Source: Deinococcus sp. (GTDB lineage Bacteria; Deinococcota; Deinococci; JACQHA01). From it: a DNA stretch of 5,281 bases. Below are positions 1-4,874 of this stretch, piece by piece. A program made the position numbers and the translations under genes. Positions within the stretch are counted from its first letter, which is position 1, and each line of letters begins with the position of its first letter. The stretch spans positions 1-5,281 of the forward strand of contig JACQHA010000051.1 in assembly GCA_016199255.1 (NCBI GenBank). Direction: 5' to 3'. The notes under the pieces are model-generated. The model was not told the DNA's origin. It saw nothing but the letters and a program-made list of their open reading frames with translations, and did not search any database.

Positions 1-509
1 ACCAGGTCCAGCGCCTGCTGGTCCAGAGCGGCATAAGGTTCATCCAGATAGAGCAGCTCCGGCGACTGCACCACCACTCTAGCCAGGGCCAGCCGCTTTT
101 TCATGCCACTGCTGTAGGTGCGCACCCGGCGGTCCGCCCAGCGTCCCAAAGAGTAGTGCTCCAAGAGCGCCAGGGCTTCGGACCTGGGGAGCTTGCGGCG
201 GCAGAGCGCCGCCACAAAATGCAAATTCTCCAGCGCCGTCAGGTCTTCATAGAGGAAGTTATGGTGCGACATCAGCGCTACCTTGGCCCTAATGGCTTCC
301 CCCTGAGTCAGCAGGTCATGCCCTAGGATCTGGCCCTTGCCAGTGCTGGGGCGGGCGGCAGTGGTCAGGAGGCGCAACAAAGTCGTCTTCCCGGCGCCGT
401 TGGGGCCGAATACCACCAGCACCTGGCCCCGCTCCACTTGTAAAGCCACATCGCTCAGGGCCCATACTGAGCCATAGCGCTTCCCCAGGCTCGTAACAGC
501 AATAGCCAT
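1..509 (-). CDS. ccmA: ABC transporter ATP-binding protein, CcmA-like (heme exporter / cytochrome c maturation), 3' end outside window
   Basis: The reverse strand encodes 169 residues of an ABC ATPase. Visible motifs are Walker A GPNGAGKTT (about residues 35-43), ABC signature YSSGMKKRL (132-140), and Walker B LLYLDEP (152-158) followed by the D-loop ALD (161-163). The segment MSHHNFLYEDLTALENL (80-96) is characteristic of CcmA-type ATPases. In this family the protein powers the CcmB/C membrane partners that supply heme for cytochrome c assembly at the cytoplasmic membrane; those partners would lie beyond the left edge. The ATG at 509 gives the usual family N-terminus (MAIAVTSLGKRYG). It has only a weak Shine-Dalgarno (GGAG, 525-528, 15 nt away). 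The frame stays open to 620 with possible GTG starts, so the start is not certain. His replaces the usual Q-loop Gln at about position 82. Nearby multiheme cytochromes fit a maturation role. The ABC fold is certain; heme-exporter assignment is likely, but another exporter ATPase is possible. Confidence 0.85.
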   Translation of the reverse strand, partial: MAIAVTSLGKRYGSVWALSDVALQVERGQVLVVFGPNGAGKTTLLRLLTTAARPSTGKGQILGHDLLTQGEAIRAKVALMSHHNFLYEDLTALENLHFVAALCRRKLPRSEALALLEHYSLGRWADRRVRTYSSGMKKRLALARVVVQSPELLYLDEPYAALDQQALDL

Positions 510-780
510 GCCGGCTGTGGAACGCTCCAGGGCCGACTCACCTACAGTGGGAGCCGCCAGGGCCAGTCCGCCTCTTGCGCCTTGCTGCACTCGAGCCTCC
601 CCTGCACCAGGCCTAGCACCTCAGCACCACCAGCCAGGCGCGTTGGCACCATTATGCTCCACTGGCCTCATCTTCACCCTACCCCAAGCGTTTCATTGCC
701 ACCGATCATAGAGAGGCACTGGAGCATCCTGCATGGGCCGCCCGGCCCGAAACCTCTAGGCGATTTGACCTAGTAACAAA
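510..780. other. Intergenic stretch without a convincing gene
   Basis: Between the CcmA-like gene and the terminator of the cytochrome gene I see no ORF that looks like a protein. A 36-codon minus-strand ORF (542-652) and two plus-strand ORFs (508-711 and 582-773) are low-complexity, Pro/Ala/Ser-rich and match no family I know. A minus-strand TATGAT (plus 704-709) resembles a -10 box for the CcmA-like gene, but I find no good -35 element. A short GC-rich inverted repeat lies near 735-749. Confidence 0.5.
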
Positions 781-807
781 CGCGCCCCCGCTTTATGCGG
801 GGGCGCG
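781..807 (-). terminator. Rho-independent terminator of the hexaheme cytochrome gene
   Basis: A perfect 11-bp GC-rich stem (781-791 with 797-807, CGCGCCCCCGC / GCGGGGGCGCG) encloses a 5-nt A/T loop. On the minus strand it is followed by TTTGTTACTAG, a short U-rich tract. It starts 18 nt after the cytochrome stop codon (TAG, 825-827), as expected for its terminator. Confidence 0.85.
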
Positions 808-824
808 CTGCCAGAAGCTGGAAG

Positions 825-1442
825 CTAGGAAGTTTTGTGGCACACGAGGCACTCACTCGCACTAAAGGCCACCTCATTGTTGGGAGACGTGGTGGTCCCA
901 TTGTGGCAAGTGGCGCAGGCCACCGGGTTGGCATCATGCGGGAACGCCATGTCAATGCCCGCCATGAAGTCTCGAGGGAAGAGAGCCAGGTGGCAGGTGC
1001 CACAGCTATAGCCAGCGCTGACCAAGTGTGGCTCATGGTCAAAGGTCACCGGGCCGGGGCCGTTGGTGGCAAAGGTATTGGCCTTGCCAGCGTGGCAGCT
1101 GGTGCACTGGCTCACTCCAAACGCCGCCACCATGGTTGTAGGAGCCGCCCTGGGGCTAGCATCGCTGTGGCAGGCCCCGCAAGCCCGGCCAGCAAAGTTG
1201 TCTGCCATAGAGAAGCTGTCCCGACTAAATGGGAACAGATCCGTGTGACAGTCGATACACCCAAAGCCCAGATTACTGACGTGCACCAGATGGCTGAACA
1301 CCACCAGCCCAGACTGGTCGGTCACACTGCGGGGGAAGGTCAAGAACCCCCCACCTACCGCGTTCGGGACATCCTGCCGGCCCAGGGCCAGAGCCAGCAA
1401 AGCCAGCACCAGCAAAATGCCCAGTACCAGAGCTTTCCTCAT
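825..1442 (-). CDS. Hexaheme cytochrome c, tandem c7-type triheme modules
   Basis: This 205-residue exported protein starts MRKALVLGILLVLALLALALG, a signal peptide or N-terminal anchor; no clear AxA cleavage site is visible, so it may stay membrane-tethered. Six CxxCH heme sites are present: CIDCH (62-66), CGACH (88-92), CTSCH (113-117), CGTCH (147-151), CATCH (176-180) and CLVCH (198-202). The protein is an internal duplication. Each half opens with F-[SD]-H-x2-H (FSHLVH 49-54; FDHEPH 134-139), then C-x2-CH followed by 'LF', then two further heme sites. This is the layout of c7-type triheme cytochromes, where the leading His residues serve as distal heme ligands. The role is periplasmic or outer-face electron transfer; the partner is unknown. 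The start is well supported by GAGGAGGAGG eight nt upstream. It is divergent from the EB_dh-type cytochrome gene, and heme delivery could use the CcmA-like system downstream. Confidence 0.93.
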   Translation of the reverse strand: MRKALVLGILLVLALLALALGRQDVPNAVGGGFLTFPRSVTDQSGLVVFSHLVHVSNLGFGCIDCHTDLFPFSRDSFSMADNFAGRACGACHSDASPRAAPTTMVAAFGVSQCTSCHAGKANTFATNGPGPVTFDHEPHLVSAGYSCGTCHLALFPRDFMAGIDMAFPHDANPVACATCHNGTTTSPNNEVAFSASECLVCHKTS

Positions 1443-1450
1443 GAGTTTCG

Positions 1451-1460
1451 CCTCCTCCTC
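1451..1460 (-). promoter_or_regulatory. Strong ribosome binding site of the hexaheme cytochrome gene
   Basis: On the minus strand GAGGAGGAGG lies 8 nt before the ATG at 1442. This optimal spacing fixes the start codon. Confidence 0.8.
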
Positions 1461-1545
1461 GTCGTTACCCCCTACGCTAGATGGCTCTCAGGCTACTTTC
1501 CCCCCCTTTCTCTTCCGGCCATACCTGGCGGGCGGCCAGAAGGGT

Positions 1546-1575
1546 TTGGTAACTGCATTATCTGGCGCCTACTAT
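1546..1575 (+). promoter_or_regulatory. Possible sigma-70-type promoter for the EB_dh-family cytochrome gene
   Basis: TTGGTA and TACTAT are separated by 18 nt, four of six matches to each consensus element. It is the best pair I could see by eye upstream of 1811, but such matches arise easily by chance. Confidence 0.2.
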
Positions 1576-1742
1576 ACACCAGCCCGCTAGGTCCTAGGCA
1601 ACCTCCCGAGTGTTCAGACAGCGCACTCTTGGCCACCATGCCTAGGTAGTCTAGGCACTCAGGCGCATCAACACCGGGCCAGGGCAAGTTTAGCGTAAAT
1701 AGGAGCAGGACCTGTGGTCCTCTTCACCGGAGCAAGGAGGTG

Positions 1743-1811
1743 ATGTCTCCAACGCTGAATAGCGCTCGAGCACCTAGCAGTCGAGAAGTTAAGACAAAGG
1801 AGGAACTTTAA
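1743..1811 (+). CDS. Possible 22-residue leader ORF coupled to the EB_dh-family gene
   Basis: An ATG at 1743 opens a 22-codon frame ending ...KTKEEL. Its stop TAA (1809-1811) shares a base with the ATG of the next gene (TAATG), the arrangement used for translational coupling. Just before it is AAGGAGGTGAT, a near-complete complement of the 16S rRNA 3' end. However, only 2 nt separate GGAGG from this ATG, which is too close for efficient initiation. No signal peptide, motif or known attenuator-peptide composition is visible. It may be a leader peptide, or the strong SD may be a ribosome standby site, or this may be chance. Confidence 0.25.
   Translation: MSPTLNSARAPSSREVKTKEEL
1796..1804 (+). 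promoter_or_regulatory. Ribosome binding site of the EB_dh-family cytochrome gene
   Basis: AAAGGAGGA lies 6 nt before the ATG at 1811. It fixes this start and is the second strong Shine-Dalgarno within 70 nt. Confidence 0.85.
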
Positions 1812-2821
1812 TGACAACGTTGCTGCGCATTGTGCTTTTCACCGCCCTCGCCGTCTTAGCACTGGTCCCGGTCAGTGCTGCACCCAGCGCACCTGACCCC
1901 CAGACCTTGCTGGCCATCCGCACTGACACCCCACCCACCCTGGACGGCCAGGTAGAGGCCCTGTGGGACCAGGCTTCTGTGCTCACTGTCCCGGTGTCAG
2001 GCGGCGCTAACGCCGGACACCACACAGTGACCCTGCAGGCCCTCTACACTGCCGACCGGCTCTACATCCTGGCCCGCTGGGATGACCCCACCCTCAGTGA
2101 CCGGCGCTTCCCCTGGGTGAAGCAGCAGGATGGGACCTGGATCAAGCTACAAACCAATACCCAGGGCGATGAGAACGTCTACTACGAAGATAAGTTCTCC
2201 ATTATCTGGGACATCAATATCACTGGTTTCCAGACTGCTGGCTGCTTCACCACCTGCCACGCCGGCGAGCCCAACAAGCCGTATGGCAACAAGTACACCC
2301 CCAACGAGGGCGAGTTAGGCGACATCTGGCACTGGAAGCTGGCGCGCACCGGACCAGTGGACCAGGCAGACGACCAGTATGTGAACGCCGATCGCTGGGT
2401 GCCTGATCGGCCCGAAGCTGGCCGTCACAGCGATCCCAAAGAGAGCGGCGGGTACACCGACAACAGCAACGCCGAGAAGACTGCCCCGGCTTTCACCTCT
2501 CCTACCCAGCCAGCGCCGCCCTACTCTATCCTGGATGCTGAGAAGGTCCCCTTTGCGGACACCTATGCCCCAGGTGACGAAATCGCGGGCATTATTGTGG
2601 CAACCATTGTGGGTGACCGCGGCGATGTCAGCGGGGTAGACCTCTACCAGGACGGGATGTGGACCCTGGAGATGAGCCGGGCCCTGGTGACGGGTAGCCA
2701 GTTCGACGTACAGTGGGACGATCTCGGCAAGACTTACTACTTCGGCCCCGCGGTGTTCGATAACGCCCAGGTGCGACACTCCTTTGCCTTCCAGGCCTAT
2801 AAATTGGTGTTTGCCCAGTAA
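1811..2821 (+). CDS. Exported monoheme cytochrome of the ethylbenzene-dehydrogenase gamma-like (EB_dh) family
   Basis: This is a complete 336-residue protein. Residues 1-23 form a Sec signal peptide (hydrophobic 4-20, likely cleavage after VSA), so it acts outside the cytoplasm. The mature part begins with an EB_dh/CBM9-like beta-sandwich: LDGQVEALWDQA (44-55), then LQALYTADRLYILARWDDPT (75-94) and EDKFSIIWDIN (126-136). A single c-type heme site CFTTCH lies at 145-150. The family signature DIWHWKLART follows (171-180), then ADDQYV (186-191). The C-terminal block has WTLEMSRALVTG (284-295), the FDVQW strand (298-302), YYFGPAVFDNAQVRHSF (309-325) and a final beta-strand. EbdC, the gamma subunit of ethylbenzene dehydrogenase, binds heme b in this fold; here a CxxCH implies covalent heme instead. 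No molybdopterin subunit is visible nearby, so a stand-alone periplasmic electron carrier or sensor is more likely than a dehydrogenase subunit. It is divergent from the hexaheme cytochrome and convergent with the anti-sigma gene. Confidence 0.88.
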   Translation: MTTLLRIVLFTALAVLALVPVSAAPSAPDPQTLLAIRTDTPPTLDGQVEALWDQASVLTVPVSGGANAGHHTVTLQALYTADRLYILARWDDPTLSDRRFPWVKQQDGTWIKLQTNTQGDENVYYEDKFSIIWDINITGFQTAGCFTTCHAGEPNKPYGNKYTPNEGELGDIWHWKLARTGPVDQADDQYVNADRWVPDRPEAGRHSDPKESGGYTDNSNAEKTAPAFTSPTQPAPPYSILDAEKVPFADTYAPGDEIAGIIVATIVGDRGDVSGVDLYQDGMWTLEMSRALVTGSQFDVQWDDLGKTYYFGPAVFDNAQVRHSFAFQAYKLVFAQ

Positions 2822-2843
2822 GTCCTGTTCCTCTAGCTACCTG

Positions 2844-2871
2844 TGGCCGCCGTGGCTTTCCGCGGCGGCCA
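2844..2871. terminator. Hairpin between convergent genes, probable bidirectional terminator
   Basis: A 12-bp stem (2844-2855 with 2860-2871, one T-G pair) closes a CTTT loop, 22 nt after the EB_dh-family stop and 36 nt beyond the anti-sigma stop on the opposite strand. No clear T-tract follows on either strand, so it may act as a factor-assisted terminator or as a 3'-end stabiliser rather than a textbook intrinsic terminator. Confidence 0.55.
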
Positions 2872-2907
2872 AGTGCTCAGCCCATACCCCCTAAGCCATA
2901 GAGTAGG

Positions 2908-3690
2908 CTAGTGCGGCGGGCCCATTGGGCCTCGCATTCCCGGGCCTCTCATCTCCCCTGGCCCTCCCATCCCACCTGGGCCCATCATCCTGCCTGGCCC
3001 CATCCCCATCCAGGGGCGCATGGGGCTGTCCATCATCTGCCGCCAGTGGGCCGGCGCGGCGTTCCCGGCCAGGGTGAGCCGTATCCCCTCCTGCTCCCAC
3101 ATGGCCTCATTGCTGCGCCCACCCCGCGCCCACCAAGGGATGGGCTTTTGCAGCAGGCTGAGGTACTCGCCGTCGCGGGCGTAGATCAGCTCTGCCACCT
3201 GATGATGATGGGCTCGCACCCCCAGCAGCACGAAACCCTCAGGGACATGTTCCGGCAGGTAGACAGTATACCCCAAGGCGCTGCTCGCAGCTGCTGGATC
3301 CAGCAAGGCGTCCGCTGGGAGAGCTTCCGGCGGCGTCACTTCAGCCACCGCTGCCGCCAGGGCAGCATCCACTGAGACCTGGTAGTTGCTGCGCAATATC
3401 CCTGCTCCTACCCCGCTTACCAGTAGCAGCACCAGCGCTGCCCAGGCCGGGCGCAGCCCCCACACCCTGGGCGGGGCGGGAGCTAGCTTCGCAGCCAGTT
3501 CAGCACGGAAGGCGGGTGCATTCCACCGCTCAGAGAGCATCCGCGCCCCAAGGCGCAGTGCCCCATAGTCGGTGAGCACCTTCTGGCAGCGCTCACAGGA
3601 CGCAGTGTGTGCCTGCACCTGCTGGGCAGCAGCTCGATCCAGCTCCCCATCGAGCAGCGCCGCCAGCCGTTCATCGCTCACATGGGCCAT
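2908..3690 (-). CDS. Zinc-finger (ZAS-type) transmembrane anti-sigma factor with Met/Gly-rich C-terminal tail
   Basis: This 260-residue protein starts MAHVSDERLAALLDGEL and carries the zinc-binding anti-sigma motif H28-x3-C32-x2-C35 (HTASCERC), with His3 as a possible fourth ligand. One transmembrane helix (about 82-99) puts residues 100-260 outside the cytoplasm. Residues 139-183 (LGYTVYLPEHVPEGF onward) resemble the DUF4367-type sensor domain of anti-sigma factors. The tail (219-260) holds 11 methionines among Gly, Pro and Arg, with repeats such as MRGPGMRGPMGPP. A triple His lies at 161-163. The role is to hold the adjacent sigma factor inactive until an external signal arrives. The start is set by GGAGG (3696-3700), 5 nt upstream inside the 3' end of the sigma gene. 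The ATG lies 2 nt after the sigma stop, so the two are co-translated. The Met-rich tail is unusual and may bind soft metals; the signal is unknown. Confidence 0.88.
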   Translation of the reverse strand: MAHVSDERLAALLDGELDRAAAQQVQAHTASCERCQKVLTDYGALRLGARMLSERWNAPAFRAELAAKLAPAPPRVWGLRPAWAALVLLLVSGVGAGILRSNYQVSVDAALAAAVAEVTPPEALPADALLDPAAASSALGYTVYLPEHVPEGFVLLGVRAHHHQVAELIYARDGEYLSLLQKPIPWWARGGRSNEAMWEQEGIRLTLAGNAAPAHWRQMMDSPMRPWMGMGPGRMMGPGGMGGPGEMRGPGMRGPMGPPH

Positions 3691-3692
3691 AG

Positions 3693-4268
3693 CTACCTCC
3701 GGTAGTCCGCCAGCTTCGCCCGGAGCAGGGTTCTAGCAGCATTTAACCGGGAACGGACCGTGCCCACGTTGATCCCCAGGTGCCTGGCAATCTCGGCATA
3801 ACTCAGGTCCTCCATCTCACGCAGCCAGAAGGCGCTCCGGTAGTGCGGTGGCAGCTCCTGGATGGCCTCGTCCAATGCCTGGCGCAATTCCGCCTGCTGA
3901 AACACTACCTCTGGAGTGTGCACCCAGTCAGGCAGCTCCTTGGGAGTCCCGTCCTCGTCAAGCTCCTCTAGAGGCACAGCGGGGTGGGCATGTTCGGCAC
4001 GCAACCGCATCAGGCACTGATTGGTAACAATCCGCCGCATCCAGGCATAGAAGCCAGCTGCCTGCCGATAGTGCCGGATCCCCCGCCAGGCGTTCACGAA
4101 TGCCTGCTGCACGCAGTCCCAGGCGGTGTCGCGGCTCCCGCCCATGCGCCGGGCCAGGGTGAGCAGGCTACTGGCGTACCGCTCGGCTAGTTCGCCAAAG
4201 GCTTGAGCATCGCCCTGCCGCGCACGGCTGATCATTTGCTCATCTGCCTCGATGCTGCTCTGCGACAC
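3693..4268 (-). CDS. ECF-family RNA polymerase sigma factor
   Basis: With a GTG start at 4268 this encodes 191 residues, a typical ECF length, beginning (initiator read as Met) MSQSSIEADEQMISRARQGDAQAF. Region 2 runs from about 22 to 90 (AFGELAERYASSLLTLARRM, then WDCVQQAFVNAWRGI, then AWMRRIVTNQCLMRLR). A short acidic linker (LEELDEDG) leads to region 4 at about 128-186 (LDEAIQELPPHYRSAFWLRE, then LSYAEIARHLGINVGTVRSRL), the helix-turn-helix that reads the -35 element. The frame stays open to an ATG at 4388, but the extra 40 residues have no sigma-like character and would overlap the divergent ORF. An ATG at 4235 would remove the usual N-terminal lead. I prefer the GTG, with AAGG about 9 nt upstream and GGAG closer. 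It heads a two-gene operon with its anti-sigma factor; autoregulation would be typical but no promoter is proven. Confidence 0.9.
   Translation of the reverse strand: MSQSSIEADEQMISRARQGDAQAFGELAERYASSLLTLARRMGGSRDTAWDCVQQAFVNAWRGIRHYRQAAGFYAWMRRIVTNQCLMRLRAEHAHPAVPLEELDEDGTPKELPDWVHTPEVVFQQAELRQALDEAIQELPPHYRSAFWLREMEDLSYAEIARHLGINVGTVRSRLNAARTLLRAKLADYRR
3696..3700 (-). promoter_or_regulatory. Ribosome binding site of the anti-sigma gene, inside the sigma gene
   Basis: On the minus strand GGAGG overlaps the last sigma codons just before its TAG stop and lies 5 nt from the anti-sigma ATG. This suggests coupled, near-stoichiometric translation of the pair. Confidence 0.75.
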
Positions 4269-4279
4269 GTCTCCTGCCC

Positions 4280-4304
4280 TTGGTCCCGGGAGGATCAGGA
4301 CCAA
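4280..4304. repeat. Inverted repeat TTGGTCC-N11-GGACCAA upstream of the sigma gene
   Basis: Two perfect 7-bp arms (4280-4286 and 4298-4304) flank an 11-nt spacer, 11 nt before the preferred sigma start. Arm size and centre-to-centre distance of about 18 nt (nearly two helical turns) suit a dimeric regulator site. In RNA the same sequence would form a hairpin in the sigma leader. A minus-strand TAGAAT (plus 4315-4320), -10-like, lies just upstream and would place the repeat in the transcribed leader. Confidence 0.5.
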
Positions 4305-4314
4305 CCCTGCTCCG

Positions 4315-4320
4315 ATTCTA
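4315..4320 (-). promoter_or_regulatory. Possible -10 element for the sigma/anti-sigma operon
   Basis: The minus strand reads TAGAAT (5 of 6 to TATAAT). A -35 element at proper spacing is poor (CCGTCA with a 16-nt spacer). If it is used, transcription would start near 4308 and the TTGGTCC inverted repeat would lie in the 5' leader. Confidence 0.2.
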
Positions 4321-4362
4321 TGTCCCGGCATACAGGTGACGGTGCGCGGGGTGCAGATGCCC

Positions 4363-4563
4363 ATGGGGCTGCGGGCATTATCCATCACTGTGGGCGAGAA
4401 TACCTACGACCTGGCACCCCAGGGCTTCGGCCCTGCAATGGCAGGCTGCCCGTGCACAGGCGGTTTTGGGCACATGGCTGGCTTTGGGCCGGGCAGAGGC
4501 CCCCATGGCTTCGGCCGTGGTCCAGGCTTCATGGGCCGGGCGCCGGTGAACTCTGGGCAATAG
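4363..4563 (+). CDS. Small Gly/Met/Phe-rich protein of unknown function, divergent from the sigma gene
   Basis: The 66-residue reading from ATG 4363 is MGLRALSITVGENTYDLAP followed by a low-complexity tail with FGP, GFG and MAG units, a CPC motif (about residue 29), His residues and a final GRAPVNSGQ. In-frame ATGs at 4357 and 4252 and GTGs at 4336, 4342 and 4351 are alternatives. I chose 4363 because GGGGTG (4348-4353) is 9 nt upstream. Codon third positions are GC-rich, and a strong hairpin follows 20 nt after the stop. Both points favour a real gene over chance. There is no signal peptide or membrane segment, and I do not recognise a family. Met, His and the CPC pair would suit metal binding, and its position divergent from an ECF sigma operon would suit a regulated target; both are inference. 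It could instead be a degraded gene fragment or a non-coding antisense frame. Confidence 0.4.
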   Translation: MGLRALSITVGENTYDLAPQGFGPAMAGCPCTGGFGHMAGFGPGRGPHGFGRGPGFMGRAPVNSGQ

Positions 4564-4583
4564 GTCGCTGGCCAAGCAAACCC

Positions 4584-4609
4584 TGGGCCGGCCGATTGCG
4601 GCCGGCCCA
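4584..4609 (+). terminator. Probable terminator after the small Gly/Met-rich ORF
   Basis: A perfect 11-bp stem (TGGGCCGGCCG at 4584-4594 with 4599-4609) closes an ATTG loop and is followed on the plus strand by CAGCTTTGTCT, a weak T-rich stretch. It begins 20 nt after the TAG at 4561-4563. No minus-strand gene ends here, so the plus-strand ORF is its natural client. Confidence 0.6.
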
Positions 4610-4848
4610 CAGCTTTGTCTATCCGACGAACCCACTAGCAGGCTATTTGCACCCTCCCCCGTGCCGGGGTGACCAAAGCCAAAACTAGAGGGCCGCCCAC
4701 CTTACCTCGCACCGTACCCCCAGGTTCTAGCACCTCTGTCTCGCTCGCCGCCCCCGGCGGAGCCCATCATCAGGGGGTGATCGAGGGACTAGACGGCCCT
4801 CAGATGGAGAGTCCCATCAGAACAACCGTAAGGGGGCGAGCAGCCTAG

Positions 4849-4874
4849 TGACAACCGCCAGATGGCGGATGTCA
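4849..4874 (+). repeat. 10-bp hairpin in the Rieske leader
   Basis: TGACA (4849-4853) pairs with TGTCA (4870-4874), and CCGCC (4855-4859) pairs with GGCGG (4864-4868). A single A/A mismatch separates the two helices, and the loop is AGAT. No T-tract follows, so it does not look like an intrinsic terminator. Confidence 0.6.

Larger units (their letters stand above)
1443..1810. other. Divergent intergenic/regulatory region between two cytochrome genes
   Basis: These 368 nt separate two divergent cytochrome genes and must hold both promoters. The best plus-strand candidate is TTGGTA (1546-1551) with TACTAT (1570-1575), spacer 18 nt, which would leave a 5' leader of about 230 nt. Two similar CTAGGT...CTAGGCA blocks lie at 1587-1600 and 1642-1657. 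An inverted repeat GAGTG/CACTC spans 1608-1628. A small hairpin AGGACC-TGT-GGTCCT occupies 1707-1721, and CGCT-GAAT-AGCG occupies 1753-1764. A sequence complementary to the 16S rRNA 3' end (AAGGAGGTGAT) sits at 1734-1744. I could not find a clear minus-strand promoter. Confidence 0.45.

Noticed and set aside
795..1649. 284-codon plus-strand ORF
   Set aside because: It is the antisense shadow of the hexaheme cytochrome; the minus strand has six CxxCH motifs, a signal sequence, a strong SD and a terminator, while this frame has no recognisable domain.
2315..2779. 154-codon minus-strand ORF
   Set aside because: It lies opposite the EB_dh-family gene, whose plus-strand product shows continuous family signatures and a good SD.
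2911..3375. 154-codon plus-strand ORF
   Set aside because: It is antisense to the anti-sigma gene; its Pro/His-rich start is just the complement of the Met/Gly tail codons.
4269..4388. 40-residue N-terminal extension of the sigma factor to ATG 4388
   Set aside because: The extension lacks any sigma region, overlaps the divergent ORF and the inverted repeat, and the GTG at 4268 gives the normal ECF N-terminus and length.
4404..4610. 68-codon Pro-rich minus-strand ORF
   Set aside because: It runs into the hairpin at 4584-4609, has no SD I can see, and the opposite strand gives a better-supported reading with a terminator in place.
4203..4688. 161-codon plus-strand ORF
   Set aside because: It overlaps the sigma N-terminus in antisense and then runs out of frame through the small ORF and the terminator hairpin; its Trp/Arg/Pro-rich product looks like a frame shadow.
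4777..4835. Resemblance to a SAM-I (S-box) riboswitch core around GAGGGACTAGACGGCCC
   Set aside because: The match is limited to the GAGGGACT/GGCCC words; the expected four-way junction and kink-turn elements are not recognisable, and a Rieske operon is not a usual SAM target.
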